A stretch of 64,000 bases of DNA from Spiribacter halobius. Its GTDB lineage: Bacteria; Pseudomonadota; Gammaproteobacteria; Nitrococcales; Nitrococcaceae. This document shows, one piece after another, positions 9,883-19,393 of the stretch. The position numbers and the translations under genes are program-made. Position 1 is the first letter of the stretch. Each line of letters begins with the position of its first letter. The DNA is taken from assembly GCF_020883455.1 (NCBI RefSeq), contig NZ_CP086615.1:3588501-3652500 (forward strand). The letters are read 5' to 3'. The notes below the pieces were generated by a model, which was not told the DNA's origin, made no database searches, and saw only the letters and a program-made list of their open reading frames with translations.

Positions 9883-11547
9883 TCAGGGTGCTGACGCCCC
9901 CGCCATCAGCGCCTCCTGAGACGACTGCAGGGCCTCGAGCACCCGCGCATCCCGCCCGTAGACATCTTCCCGGAAGTGCATCACGCCATCCTCCCCCGCC
10001 CAGGCCGTCCAGTAGAGCAGATGCACCGGCACGGAACGCTCCAGACCCACCGTCCGCGGCTCGCCGCCCACCGCGTCAAGTGCAGCCTGGACCCGCTCCG
10101 GCGACCAGCTGTCGTTGGCGGCCAGCACCCGCTCGGCCAGCAGCCCCGGCGCCGAGACGCGGATGCACCCCGAGCTGAACGCGCGCCGATCCTCCTGAAA
10201 CAGGTTCCGGGCCGGCGTATCGTGGAGGTAGACCGCAAAGCGGTTGGGGAACATGAACTTGACCCGGCCGAGGGCGTTCAGCGGGCCCGGGGCCTGCCGA
10301 AAACGAAACGGCAGCCGATCGCCGAGGGCCTGCCAGTCGATGGTCTCCGGATCGATCCGCACCTCATCCCGGCCCCAGCCCTGCAACACCTGGAATCCCA
10401 TGCGCTCGAGGTAATCCGGATCCTCCCGCAGGGCCGGCACGATGTCGCGGCGGGCAATGCTCTGTGGCACCTCCCAGGTGGGATTGAACACCAGATAGGT
10501 CATGCGCCCGGACATCATCGGCGTCTGCCGGTACGGGCGGCCCACGATCACCGGCATCTCGAGCCCGGGTGCACCGTCCTCGAACCATTGCAGCCGGAAG
10601 CCAGCGATATTGACACGGATGTGGGGGTCGCCGAGCTCGGCCGGCAACCAGCGCCAGCGTTCGAGGTTCACGATGAGCCGGTCGATCAGCACCGGCAGCG
10701 GCTCGTTCAGCGCGGCGAGCGTCTGCCTGCCTACCAGGCCGTCCGCGAGCAGCCCGCGGCTGCGCTGGAACGCCTGCACGGCCTCGACCAGCGCCTCGTC
10801 ATAGCGGTAACGCTCGGCATCCGTCGCCCGAGCGAATTCCTCCGCAACCAGGCGACGGCGCAGGGCCTCGACCCGCGCTCCGCCCTCGCCAGGCCGCAGC
10901 AACGGACCGTCCGGCACCGGCTCCCAGCCGCCGCTTCGCTGCAGGCGGCGATACTTCGCCAGCCCCTGGCGCAGGGCTGCGTAGCCGGGATCCGATGGCG
11001 CCAGCGCGGCGAGCGTCTCCCCCGGGCGCCCGGTCCGCACGGCCTCGCGCAAGGGCTCCAGATAGCGCTCCACCGGACGCGTCGGCAGCTCGCTGTCCGG
11101 ATCGATGACCAGCGGATCCACCCGCCCGCTGCGCAGATCATGGGCGGCGCGCAGATAGGCATCCGTAAGCAGGAGCTCGAGGTCGGTCCGCGCGCCGGCA
11201 CCGGATTCGGCCTCGAGAAGCAGCCGCCGCAACGCGTCGCGGTGATAGCGCTGCGGATCGAGGCCGTGACGGTCCATATCGTCGAGCGCCCGGCGCAGGG
11301 ACCGGACCCGGGGGAGCGGCGCGCCTTCGGCGTCGTGCCACGCGGGCTCGTAGAGCCGTCCGGCGTAGAAGGCGCGCACGCCGGCCGGCGCCTCCAGCGG
11401 CACATCCGCTACCCGGGCCGGCAGCCGTGCGCCCTCGGCGAACAGCTGCTCCACCCGCTGGCGCAAGGACTCTTCCTGGGCGGGAGCGGGCAACGCCAGC
11501 GTGAAGGCGGCGAATCCGAGGAAAGCGGCGAGCGTGGCCCTGGTCAA
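9883..11547 (-). CDS. L,D-transpeptidase with peptidoglycan-binding domain (YcbB/LdtD type)
   Basis: A 554-residue exported enzyme forming 3-3 cross-links in peptidoglycan. Residues 1-23 are a signal peptide (LAAFLGFAAFTLALPAPAQ). Next come a scaffold region, a PG_binding_1-like segment near residue 250-280 (SRGLLADGLVGRQTLAALN), and the YkuD catalytic domain, with HDTP and the nucleophile Cys in SSGCIRVS near residue 470. The length and the large N-terminal region resemble E. coli LdtD. It is separated by about 80 bp from xthA and runs in the same direction. Confidence 0.92.
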   Translation of the reverse strand: MTRATLAAFLGFAAFTLALPAPAQEESLRQRVEQLFAEGARLPARVADVPLEAPAGVRAFYAGRLYEPAWHDAEGAPLPRVRSLRRALDDMDRHGLDPQRYHRDALRRLLLEAESGAGARTDLELLLTDAYLRAAHDLRSGRVDPLVIDPDSELPTRPVERYLEPLREAVRTGRPGETLAALAPSDPGYAALRQGLAKYRRLQRSGGWEPVPDGPLLRPGEGGARVEALRRRLVAEEFARATDAERYRYDEALVEAVQAFQRSRGLLADGLVGRQTLAALNEPLPVLIDRLIVNLERWRWLPAELGDPHIRVNIAGFRLQWFEDGAPGLEMPVIVGRPYRQTPMMSGRMTYLVFNPTWEVPQSIARRDIVPALREDPDYLERMGFQVLQGWGRDEVRIDPETIDWQALGDRLPFRFRQAPGPLNALGRVKFMFPNRFAVYLHDTPARNLFQEDRRAFSSGCIRVSAPGLLAERVLAANDSWSPERVQAALDAVGGEPRTVGLERSVPVHLLYWTAWAGEDGVMHFREDVYGRDARVLEALQSSQEALMAGASAP

Positions 11548-11686
11548 GATGCGCTCCGAAGGGGCAGCCGGTGATGTACCGACTATGACACACCTGCCGA
11601 CGAAGGCCGGCCAGGGTGCCAGCGGCCCACGGGCTCACGCCGCACGGGGCCCACACCAGCGGCCTCCCGCAACCGGCAGCGCGTGC

Positions 11687-11974
11687 TCAGAGATCGAGGT
11701 CGTCCAGCGGGTTGCCGGCGAAGTAGGCCGGCGTGCCGTCATCGAGGCCGAAGTCCTCGCGCATCATGTCCAGGGAACCCGACACATCCTCCGGCGGCTC
11801 AATGGGCTCGGCGGCCACTTCCATCCAGCTCTCGATGTCCAGCTCCTCGATCGCACCGTCGAAGTACTGGATCTCCACCGCGCCTTCCTCGGCGTCGTAG
11901 GCCACCACCTCGAAACTCTCGCCGCTGGTGGAGAGGTACCACTCGCCGATCTCCGGCTCGTGACTCACAGCCAT
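11687..11974 (-). CDS. Small acidic protein, DUF6763-like
   Basis: A 95-residue, strongly acidic protein. The recognisable stretch IGEWYLSTSGESFEVVAYDAEEG followed by IQYFDGAIEELD (given in pieces) and a repeat-like C-terminus resemble what I know as DUF6763 in gammaproteobacteria; this assignment is from memory. ATG 11974 has a GGGAGCGGAG ribosome-binding site. The longer open frame to 12316 overlaps the cobU promoter region and is not protein-like. It is divergent from cobU. The function is unknown. Confidence 0.75.
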   Translation of the reverse strand: MAVSHEPEIGEWYLSTSGESFEVVAYDAEEGAVEIQYFDGAIEELDIESWMEVAAEPIEPPEDVSGSLDMMREDFGLDDGTPAYFAGNPLDDLDL

Positions 11975-12157
11975 CGCTCCGCTCCCCGTGTCCATCCGGT
12001 GCCAGGCACCGGCTGAAGGGTCAGTCCACCTATAGGGCGGGGGCCGCGGACGTTCAAGCCCGCTCATCGGGCAGGGGCGGCGGGGTGTCCGGCCATCGGC
12101 CGCCTCGGCTATGCTCCCGCCTCGCATGGGAACGGGGTACGGGAGGCTGGCAACAGG

Positions 12158-12667
12158 GTGAAGGAGCTGATTCTCGGGGGCGTGCGTTCGGGCAAGAGCC
12201 GGCTCGCGGAAGGCCGCGCCGGCGAGGGCGCGGTAACCTATGTCGCCACCGCCCGGGTGGGCGACGCCGAGATGGCGGCGCGCATCGCCGACCATCGGGC
12301 ACGGCGGCCGGCACACTGGCGGACGGTGGAGTGCGGCGCAGGGCTCGCGGCCACCCTGCAGCGCGAGGCAGAAGCCGGGCGCTGCCTGCTGGTGGACTGC
12401 CTGACGCTATGGCTCACGGGCCTGCTGGAGCAGCCCGACGCCCTGGCAACGGAGCCCGACCGGCTGGTCGCGACGCTGCCGGAGCTGCCGGGCCACGTCA
12501 TCCTGGTGGGCAACGAGGTGGGCCTCGGTATCGTGCCCCTGGGCGAGGTGAGCCGGCGCTTCGTCGACGCCGCCGGCAGTCTGCATCAGCGCCTTGCCGG
12601 GGTTTGTGACCGGGTGACCCTGGTCGCCGCCGGCCTGCCGCTGACGCTAAAGGGAGAGGCATCGTGA
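12158..12667 (+). CDS. cobU: Bifunctional adenosylcobinamide kinase / adenosylcobinamide-phosphate guanylyltransferase
   Basis: Phosphorylates adenosylcobinamide, then transfers GMP to give AdoCbi-GDP. 169 residues with Walker [10 protein letters not shown] at residues 7-15, the DHRARRP segment carrying the guanylylated His, [12 protein letters not shown] and [13 protein letters not shown]. The start is GTG 12158 with GGGAGG 11 bases upstream. First gene of cobU-cobT-cobC-cobS, with overlapping or closely spaced junctions. I looked for a cobalamin riboswitch ahead of it and did not find the conserved boxes. Confidence 0.95.
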   Translation: MKELILGGVRSGKSRLAEGRAGEGAVTYVATARVGDAEMAARIADHRARRPAHWRTVECGAGLAATLQREAEAGRCLLVDCLTLWLTGLLEQPDALATEPDRLVATLPELPGHVILVGNEVGLGIVPLGEVSRRFVDAAGSLHQRLAGVCDRVTLVAAGLPLTLKGEAS

Positions 12668-13689
12668 TCCGTCAGCCCGACACCACGGCCGAGGCCGGCG
12701 CCCGCGAGCGCCAGCGGCGCCTGACCAAGCCGCCGGGGTCTCTCGGCCGCCTCGAGGATCTCGCCGTACGCCTCGCGGCGCTGCAGGGTCGCGCCCGGCC
12801 GACGGCGGATCACGTGCATATCACCGTCTTCGCCGCCGACCACGGCGTGACCGCCGAGGGCGTCTCCGCCTACCCCGCCGCGGTGACCGTGGAGATGATC
12901 CGCAATTTCGCGGCCGGCGGTGCGGCCGTAAGCGTCATCGCACGCCGTCTCGCTGCCGAGCTGGAGGTGGTGGACGTCGGCACCGCCGAGGACTACGAGC
13001 CGCCGGCCGGCGTGCGTTGTGAGCGCGCGGCGCGCGGCAGCGGCAACATCCGCCACGAGCCGGCAATGGACAGCGCCACCCGCGAACGCGCCGAGGCGAG
13101 CGGGCGGGCCAGCGTCACCCGCGCGCTGACGGCGGGTGCCGATATCTTCGTCGGCGGCGAGATGGGGATCGGCAACACCACGGCCGCGACGGCGCTGGCC
13201 TGCGCGCTGCTCGATCTGCCGCCTGCGCACCTGGCCGGGCCGGGCACCGGACTGGATGCCGCCGGGGTGACGCACAAGGTGGCAGTGGTGGAGGCCGCGC
13301 TGGCCCGGCATGGCCGGCTTCGCGACGACCCGGTGGCCGCCCTGGAACGGCTGGGCGGGCTGGAGATCGCGGCCCTGGCAGGCGCTTACCAGGCCTGTGG
13401 CGAGCTCGGGCTGTCGGTCCTGGCGGATGGCTTCATCGCCAGCGTGGCCGCCCTGGTGGCGGTGCGCCGGGAGCCCGCGCTCAGAGACTGGCTGCTGTTT
13501 GCCCATCGCTCCGGCGAGCCGGGTCACGGCGGCATCCTCGACGCCCTCGGCGCGGAGCCGCTGCTCGATCTCGGCATGCGGCTCGGCGAGGGTAGCGGTG
13601 CCGCGGCCGCCGTGCCGCTCCTGCGCCTCGCCTGCACCCTGCACAACGAGATGGCCACCTTCGACGAGGCCGGCGTCTCCGAGTCCTGA
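12664..13689 (+). CDS. cobT: Nicotinate-nucleotide--dimethylbenzimidazole phosphoribosyltransferase
   Basis: Makes alpha-ribazole phosphate from DMB and nicotinate mononucleotide. 341 residues with [11 protein letters not shown] near the N-terminus, [29 protein letters not shown] and the C-terminal [10 protein letters not shown] with the catalytic Glu. It starts at GTG 12664, overlapping the cobU stop by 4 bases (GTGA), so the two are translationally coupled. Confidence 0.96.
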   Translation: MIRQPDTTAEAGARERQRRLTKPPGSLGRLEDLAVRLAALQGRARPTADHVHITVFAADHGVTAEGVSAYPAAVTVEMIRNFAAGGAAVSVIARRLAAELEVVDVGTAEDYEPPAGVRCERAARGSGNIRHEPAMDSATRERAEASGRASVTRALTAGADIFVGGEMGIGNTTAATALACALLDLPPAHLAGPGTGLDAAGVTHKVAVVEAALARHGRLRDDPVAALERLGGLEIAALAGAYQACGELGLSVLADGFIASVAALVAVRREPALRDWLLFAHRSGEPGHGGILDALGAEPLLDLGMRLGEGSGAAAAVPLLRLACTLHNEMATFDEAGVSES

Positions 13690-13706
13690 ATCCACGGAGC
13701 CTTCGC

Positions 13707-14333
13707 ATGCAGCGCATTGACCAGCACCCCATGACCCTCGTGGACCTGATGCGCCACGGCATGCCCGTCGGCGGCCGTCGCTATCGCGGCCACATCGACG
13801 ACCCCCTGGCCGAGGAGGGCTGGGCGCAGATGCGAAGCGCGGTAGGCGACGCCTGCCCCTGGGACGCCATCGTGAGCTCCCCGCTGCAACGCTGCGCCGC
13901 CTTCGCCCGCGAGCTGGCCGAGCGCCATGACCGCCCGCTGCACATCGAGGAGGGGCTGCGCGAGATCAGCTTCGGCGACTGGGAGGGGCGCCATGTTCGC
14001 GAGATCCTCGCCGAGAGTCCGGAACAGGTGAGCCGCTACTGGCAGGATCCGGTCCGCCACACCCCGCCCGGCGCCGAGCCCCTCACCGACTTCCGCGAGC
14101 GCGTGGTACGCGCCTGGGAGCAGGTGGTCGAGCGCCACCGCGGCGGCCATGTGCTGATCGTCGGCCACGGCGGTCTCATTCGCACCCTGCTCACCCATGT
14201 GCTTGAGATGCCCCTCAGCGCCACCCTCCGGCTGGAGATGCCCAACGCCGCCTTCACCCGCGTCCGCGTGCAGGACGACATCAACGGCAACCCGGCGCCC
14301 AGCCTCGTCTTCCACGCCCGCCGGCACCCATGA
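13707..14333 (+). CDS. cobC: Histidine phosphatase family protein, probable alpha-ribazole phosphatase
   Basis: 208 residues of the phosphoglycerate-mutase-like superfamily. The catalytic RHG is in LVDLMRHGMPVGGRRYRG; later come SSPLQRC, the acidic EISFGDWEG and the second His in VLIVGHGGLIRTL. Position between cobT and cobS argues for dephosphorylation of alpha-ribazole phosphate (or of cobalamin phosphate). ATG 13707 has GGAG 9 bases upstream; an alternative ATG lies 8 codons later. It overlaps the cobS start by ATGA. Confidence 0.9.
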   Translation: MQRIDQHPMTLVDLMRHGMPVGGRRYRGHIDDPLAEEGWAQMRSAVGDACPWDAIVSSPLQRCAAFARELAERHDRPLHIEEGLREISFGDWEGRHVREILAESPEQVSRYWQDPVRHTPPGAEPLTDFRERVVRAWEQVVERHRGGHVLIVGHGGLIRTLLTHVLEMPLSATLRLEMPNAAFTRVRVQDDINGNPAPSLVFHARRHP

Positions 14334-15076
14334 TGCGCGGGGCCCTCGCCGCGCTGGTCTTCCTCACACGACTGCCCCTGCCCCGCCTGGAGCTCGGGAC
14401 GGCGGACGCCGGCCGGAGCCTGCCCTGGTATCCGGCCGTGGGCGCGCTGCTCGGCGCGCTCGCCACGCTGGCGGCACTGGCGGGGGCGAGTGCCAGCCCG
14501 CTGCTCGGCGCCGCCGTGTACGTCGCCGCCCTGGCCGCCCTCTCCGGAGGCCTCCATCTCGACGGGCTCGCCGACACCGCCGACGCCTGGGTCGGCGGGA
14601 TCGGCGACCGCGAGCGAACGCTGGTCATCATGAAGGATCCGGCCTGCGGCCCGGCGGCGGTGAGCCTGCTTGTCGCCGTGCTCACCCTGCGTCTCGCCGC
14701 CGCGCAGGCCGTGCTCCTCGCCGGCGCCTGGCCGGCCCTGCTCCTGGCTCCCGTGCTCGGCCGGGCGGCCGCCCCGGCGCTGTTCCTCAGCACACCCTAC
14801 GTCCGCGCCGGCGGCCTCGGGCAGGCGCTCAGCGAGCATCTGCCACGCGGCACCACACGCATAGCCCTGCTGGTAACCGCCGGCGTCGCGCTCCTCGGCG
14901 GCTGGCCCGGGCTCGCCGCCCTGGCGGCGGCCGGCGCGCTCCTGGTGGCGCTGCGCCGCGCGTTCCAGCGACGCCTCGGCGGCATCACCGGCGACACCAC
15001 CGGCGCCGCCATCGAGCTCTGCGAGCTCGCGGCACTGCTCGCCCTGGCGCTTACGGTGCCAAACCCAGCGTCGTAA
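14330..15076 (+). CDS. cobS: Adenosylcobinamide-GDP ribazoletransferase (cobalamin synthase)
   Basis: The inner-membrane enzyme that joins AdoCbi-GDP and alpha-ribazole in the final step of cobalamin assembly. 248 residues, several transmembrane helices, N-terminal FLTRLPLP, and the metal-binding motif GGLHLDGLADTADAW at about residues 73-87, followed by IMKDPACGP. Its TAA stop at 15074 runs directly into a GTCGGC repeat. Last gene of the cobUTCS unit. Confidence 0.95.
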   Translation: MMRGALAALVFLTRLPLPRLELGTADAGRSLPWYPAVGALLGALATLAALAGASASPLLGAAVYVAALAALSGGLHLDGLADTADAWVGGIGDRERTLVIMKDPACGPAAVSLLVAVLTLRLAAAQAVLLAGAWPALLLAPVLGRAAAPALFLSTPYVRAGGLGQALSEHLPRGTTRIALLVTAGVALLGGWPGLAALAAAGALLVALRRAFQRRLGGITGDTTGAAIELCELAALLALALTVPNPAS

Positions 15077-15105
15077 GTCGGCATCCGCCATGGGCGGAGG
15101 CGTAC
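15074..15105 (+). repeat. REP-like hairpin at the cobS stop codon
   Basis: The cobS stop TAA is followed at once by GTCGGCATCCGCC, a short loop and a degenerate return arm GGGCGGAGGCGTAC. This is the same head as at the stop codons of the response regulator and cobQ, with TAA instead of TAG. Confidence 0.55.
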
Positions 15106-15299
15106 TGGACACGGACGTGGTGCCAAGAGCGGAGTTGATCCAGGGGTACACAGGTCTGGCTGCTGCCTCGGACGGATCCAGTGACACAGCTGCTCGCGGC
15201 TGAGCCCCGGCGCGTCCCGGGCACCGGTCAACCGGGTGCACGCCAGCGCCGCGGATCACGGAATCCGTCGGAGGGCATCAAGTTTCTGCCTGAACTCAA

Positions 15300-15318
15300 G
15301 AGAATGATAGTCTTTCGC
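15300..15318 (+). promoter_or_regulatory. Candidate Fur box upstream of the ECF sigma factor gene
   Basis: The 19-mer GAGAATGATAGTCTTTCGC matches the classical Fur consensus at about 14 of 19 positions, including the central AATGATA. It lies 46 bp before the sigma-factor start and fits iron control of the downstream uptake cluster. It is a consensus match only. Confidence 0.55.
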
Positions 15319-15363
15319 ACCTGACTCGGAACCCTTGCTGTCGGACTGTTCGAGACCTGCGTC

Positions 15364-15861
15364 GTGCCCCGCTCATGCCCGCTCATCGACACCCTGCTCC
15401 TGCACCGGGACGCCCTGGTGAGCCAGGTGCTCCCGATCGTCGGGGGGCGGGCGCAGGCCGAGGACGTGGTGCATGAGCTGTTCCTGCGCCTCGCGCGGCG
15501 CGACAGCGATGCCGGGGTGCGCCAGCCACTCGCCTTCCTGCATCGCGCGGCGCGCAACCTGGCCCAGGACGAGCTGCGTCACGAGCGCATGGTGGCGCGG
15601 CATGGCGAGCGGCAGAGCGGGCTGGCGCCGGAGCATGCCCCGTCGGCCGAGCACTGCAGCGGCGAGCGCCAGGCCCTGGAACGGGTGCAGCAGGCGCTGG
15701 CGGCGCTGCCGCGGGACTGCCGAGCCGCCTTCGAGATGCACCGGCTGGGGGGCTACACTCATCGCGAGATCGCGGCAGCCCTCGGAATATCGGCGAGCAT
15801 GGTGGACAAGCACATTCGGCGGGCGCTGACCGCGTGCCGGGACGCCCTGCGCGATGAGTGA
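15364..15861 (+). CDS. FecI-type ECF RNA polymerase sigma factor
   Basis: 165 residues with sigma region 2 (AEDVVHELFLRLARRD, then LHRAARNLAQDELRHERM) and region 4 (LPRDCRAAFEMHRLGGYTH, REIAAALGISASMVDKHI helix-turn-helix). It starts at GTG 15364. It overlaps the FecR-like gene by 8 bases and precedes a TonB receptor with an N-terminal signalling domain, the usual cell-surface signalling arrangement. It probably transcribes the receptor and perhaps the whole uptake cluster. Confidence 0.9.
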   Translation: MPRSCPLIDTLLLHRDALVSQVLPIVGGRAQAEDVVHELFLRLARRDSDAGVRQPLAFLHRAARNLAQDELRHERMVARHGERQSGLAPEHAPSAEHCSGERQALERVQQALAALPRDCRAAFEMHRLGGYTHREIAAALGISASMVDKHIRRALTACRDALRDE

Positions 15862-16810
15862 GCCGGCGCGCGACCGGCCGCAGAATGACCCCGCCTGGGA
15901 AGCGGCCCTGGACTGGCTGCTGGCGCTGCAGGCCGGCGGGCTCGACGACACGCAGCAGGCCGCGTTGCAGCGCTGGCTGGAGGCGGACCCGCGTCACCAC
16001 GCGGCGTTTGCAGAGGCCCAGCGCGTCTGGGGGGTGACCGGTCATGTCACGCCAGCGCACGCGGCCTGGCCGCGTCCGCAGCGGCAGCGCCCACGGCGCC
16101 GGTGGCTGCCCCTCGCGGCGGCCGCGGTGCTGGTGGCGGGCATCACCGCCATCCTCGCCACCGGCGCCCTCGACCGGTGGCGTCACGACCTCGTCGCCGG
16201 TGTCGCGGAGCTGCGCACGGAAGCGCTCGCCGACGGCAGCCGCGTGACCCTGGCGCCGGGCAGCGCCGCGGATGTGAGCATGGATGCGTCCTCACGCCAC
16301 CTCACCCTGCGCCGCGGCGCGATCTACCTCGACGTGGCACGGGACGCGGAACGGCCCTTCGTCGTCACCGCCGGTGAGACGCGGGTCGCCGTAATCGGCA
16401 CCCGCTTCACCGTTCGCCGCTCCGACGTCCGTGTCCGTGTTGCGGTGGCTGAGGGACGGGTCCGCGTCGAGCGCGGACGCGCCGGCGTCGACCTCGCGGC
16501 GGGACAGGCGGTGGCCGCCGGCGGTGGGGCTATGCAGCCGCAACGCGTGCCCCGCCAGCAGGTCGGAAGCTGGCGCGAAGGCCGACTGCGCCTGCGCGAT
16601 GCCACCATCGCCGAGGGCGTGGCCGCGCTGCGCCCGTGGCATCGGGGCATCATCCTCGACCCGCCCCAGGCACTGGCCCAGCGCCGCATCAGCGGCATCT
16701 ACGACCTGCAGCGGCCCCAGGCAGCGCTGGCGGCGATGCTGGCGCCTCACGACGGCACGGTCGCCGCCTTCACACCCTGGCTGCTCCGTATCGAATCCCC
16801 CGACAGCTGA
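15854..16810 (+). CDS. FecR-type anti-sigma/sigma regulator
   Basis: 318 residues. The N-terminal cytoplasmic DUF4880-like region has WLLALQAGGLDDTQQAALQRWLEAD... HHAAFAEAQRVW. One transmembrane helix follows at about residues 85-105 (WLPLAAAAVLVAGITAIL), then the periplasmic FecR domain (GSRVTLAPGSA, GAIYLDVARD, TRVAVIGTRFTVR). It relays the receptor-occupied signal from the periplasm to the sigma factor. It overlaps the sigma gene; the receptor follows after 110 bp. Confidence 0.92.
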   Translation: MSEPARDRPQNDPAWEAALDWLLALQAGGLDDTQQAALQRWLEADPRHHAAFAEAQRVWGVTGHVTPAHAAWPRPQRQRPRRRWLPLAAAAVLVAGITAILATGALDRWRHDLVAGVAELRTEALADGSRVTLAPGSAADVSMDASSRHLTLRRGAIYLDVARDAERPFVVTAGETRVAVIGTRFTVRRSDVRVRVAVAEGRVRVERGRAGVDLAAGQAVAAGGGAMQPQRVPRQQVGSWREGRLRLRDATIAEGVAALRPWHRGIILDPPQALAQRRISGIYDLQRPQAALAAMLAPHDGTVAAFTPWLLRIESPDS

Positions 16811-16920
16811 TCGGGTCGGAAGTCATCCCGCATTGAGAACATTCCCCGGCTCGTTCGTCTTCTTCCGTAGACAAGAAGCGATTGCATTGGCATTCGCGAC
16901 AACAACCACGGGAGAACCGC

Positions 16921-19323
16921 ATGCGCACACGCCACGCCTGCCACCGCCTCGGCGCCACCCTGGCGGTGGCCTCCGCCCTGACCCTGGCCGCCGGCCTGGA
17001 CGGCACCGCCCTCGCCCAGAACACGAGTGAGCCCACCAGCCTGCAGCTCCCGGCCCAGCCGCTCGCCGAGGCATTGACCGAGCTCGGCGCCGCCACCGGC
17101 GTCCAGGTGAGCTTTGACCCGTCCCTGCTCGCCGGCGAACGGGCGCCTGCCCTGGAAGGGCGCTACACCCTGGATCAGGCCCTGCAGCGCCTGCTCGCGG
17201 ACACGCAGCTCACCTACGAGCGCAGCGGCGATGGCTCGGTGACCATTCGCGCCGCCAGCAACGGCTCGGATGCGGTCACGGTCGCGCCGATTACCGTCTC
17301 CGGCTGGCGCCCCTCCACCACCCAGGGCTACCGGGCGGAGGTGATCTCCTCGGCCACCAAGACCGAGGAGCTGCTGGTGGACGTGCCGGCGTCGGTGTCC
17401 GTGGTCACCGCCGACCTCATCGAGGACCAGAACGCCACCACCGTCGCCGAGGCCCTGCGCAACGTGCCGGGCGTGGGCGCCGGGCCCAATCCGGCCAATG
17501 TCTCGGTGCAGGAGGAGGTCACCATCCGCGGCTTCGAGTCCGCCCTGGTGCGGGTGAACGGCGTGCAGCGCCGCTCCACCGGGCCGCTCAGCCTCGCCAA
17601 CGTGGCGAGCGTGGAGGTGCTAAAGGGCCCGTTCTCGGTGCTCTACGGCGACCTCTCGCCCGGCGGCTTCGTCAACATCCAGACCAAGCGCCCGCAGCGG
17701 GAGGCGGGGGCGGAGGTCAGCCTCGGCGGCAGCCAGGTCATGTCCGGGGACGGCACCAGCGCGCGGGGCACGGTTGACCTGACCGGCCCTCTGAACGAGG
17801 ACGGGACGGTGCTCTATCGCCTGATCGCCTCCTCGGAGGGCGGCAGCTCCTTCATCGACACCGTGGAGAACGAGCGGCAGTTCATCGCCCCGTCGCTGTC
17901 CTTCCTCGGGCTCGACGACCGGCTGCGCGTCGACGTGGACCTTCGCTACCTGCGTAACGACGAGACATTCCTGTTCGGCGTCCCCGCCCGCAATGGCGAA
18001 CCCGACGACCGCATCGACTACGACACCTTCCTGGGGGCCGATGACAGCGAGAAGGTCACCGAGGATTACGACGCCGAGCTGCGCGCCGAGCTCGAGCTGA
18101 GCGACCGTACACGGATCGATGGCGCCATCACCTATCACCGCAATGAGCACACATCACGGGCGCTCCGGCCGTTCGGCGGGGGTCAGGAGGTCGCGAGCGA
18201 CGATACGGTGGAGCGGGCCTACAGCGTTCGCAGCTCGCGCACCACGGATCAGCAGATCGAGGTCAACATCATCCACGAGCTGAGCGTCCGGGATCAGGAA
18301 TGGCGGTTCCTCGCCGGTGGCGATGTGCGAAGCACCGACTTCGAGCCGGCGGGCCCCGGCTCGCTGAACCTCAACCCGTTCGATACCACCAGTGTTTTCG
18401 ATCCCGACAACGACGTGACCTTTCCCGCGGATGACGACCCCGCGCTGTCTCAGTTCTTCGTTGACCAGGACAACGACAGCTGGGGCGTCTACGGCCAAGC
18501 CGAGGTCTGGTGGCGGGACCGGCTCAAGCTGCTGGCGGGCGCGCGCTACACGGATCTCGATTACAGCTACCGCAGTGACGCCTTCGGCAGCTTCGATGAG
18601 AACCCGACCAGCGTGGATCCGCGCGCTGGGGCCCTGCTGAAGCTCACCCCGGAGACCTCGCTCTACGCGAGCTATAGCACCTCCTTCGAGCAGTCCTTCA
18701 GCTTCGACCCGGACAACGTGGAGCCGCTGGAGGCCGAGCAGTACGAGTTCGGCGTCAAGCGCGAGTTTGCCGGGGGCATGGGGCTCCTGACGGCCACTGT
18801 GTTCGATCTCACGCAGGAGAATCTGGTGACCACCGACCCCGAAACCGGGCTGAACCGCCAGATCGGCGAAGCCCAGACCCAGGGCTTCGAGCTCGAGGTC
18901 CGGGGCACGGTCACCGAGCGGTTACAGGTCCAGGCGGGCTACACATTCCTGGACAACGAGATCAGCAAGGACAACGACGGCAACGAGGGCAACCGCCTGC
19001 CCAACGTCGCCGAGCACGAGGCGAGCCTCTGGGCGAGCTACCGCCTGCCCACTCGGGGCGAGGGGTCCTGGTATCTCGGCGGCGGCGTGTTCTACGAGAG
19101 CGAGCGCTTCACCGGCGCCGCCAACACCGTGGAGATGCCAGGCTACGTCACCACGGACCTGAGCCTTCGCTACGAGCTGCCCCTTGGCGAGCGTCAGCTC
19201 TCGGTCCGCTTCGGCGTGAAGAACGTCTTCGACGAGGAGTACTACGCCGGCGGCTTCGGCGAGGGCATTTCCTTCCGCGGCGAGCCGCGCACGGCCTTCG
19301 CCACGCTCACGGCGCGCTTCTGA
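16921..19323 (+). CDS. TonB-dependent siderophore receptor with STN signalling domain (FpvA/FecA type)
   Basis: An 800-residue outer-membrane receptor. Signal peptide residues 1-33 end in TALAQ. The STN/secretin-like signalling domain is about residues 40-110 (LPAQPLAEALTELGAATGVQVSF). A TonB-box-like VTVAPITV comes next, then the plug (VDVPASVSVVTADLIEDQNATTV) and a 22-strand barrel ending in a terminal Phe (LTARF). ATG 16921 follows GGGAGAACCGC. The frame is open upstream to 16882, but the ribosome-binding site and signal peptide fix the start. The ligand is probably a hydroxamate or catecholate ferric siderophore, not determinable from sequence. Confidence 0.93.
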   Translation: MRTRHACHRLGATLAVASALTLAAGLDGTALAQNTSEPTSLQLPAQPLAEALTELGAATGVQVSFDPSLLAGERAPALEGRYTLDQALQRLLADTQLTYERSGDGSVTIRAASNGSDAVTVAPITVSGWRPSTTQGYRAEVISSATKTEELLVDVPASVSVVTADLIEDQNATTVAEALRNVPGVGAGPNPANVSVQEEVTIRGFESALVRVNGVQRRSTGPLSLANVASVEVLKGPFSVLYGDLSPGGFVNIQTKRPQREAGAEVSLGGSQVMSGDGTSARGTVDLTGPLNEDGTVLYRLIASSEGGSSFIDTVENERQFIAPSLSFLGLDDRLRVDVDLRYLRNDETFLFGVPARNGEPDDRIDYDTFLGADDSEKVTEDYDAELRAELELSDRTRIDGAITYHRNEHTSRALRPFGGGQEVASDDTVERAYSVRSSRTTDQQIEVNIIHELSVRDQEWRFLAGGDVRSTDFEPAGPGSLNLNPFDTTSVFDPDNDVTFPADDDPALSQFFVDQDNDSWGVYGQAEVWWRDRLKLLAGARYTDLDYSYRSDAFGSFDENPTSVDPRAGALLKLTPETSLYASYSTSFEQSFSFDPDNVEPLEAEQYEFGVKREFAGGMGLLTATVFDLTQENLVTTDPETGLNRQIGEAQTQGFELEVRGTVTERLQVQAGYTFLDNEISKDNDGNEGNRLPNVAEHEASLWASYRLPTRGEGSWYLGGGVFYESERFTGAANTVEMPGYVTTDLSLRYELPLGERQLSVRFGVKNVFDEEYYAGGFGEGISFRGEPRTAFATLTARF

Positions 19324-19393
19324 GGAGCCGGGCTGGCGATGGCGAACACGGTAGGTTAACGTTCAACGCTCTCAGTCGCGTTCGCATCCGGCC

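Noticed and set aside
11975-12157. Possible cobalamin riboswitch before cobU
   Set aside because: Only short G-rich pieces resemble the consensus. The B12 box and the CCCGCAAC core are absent.
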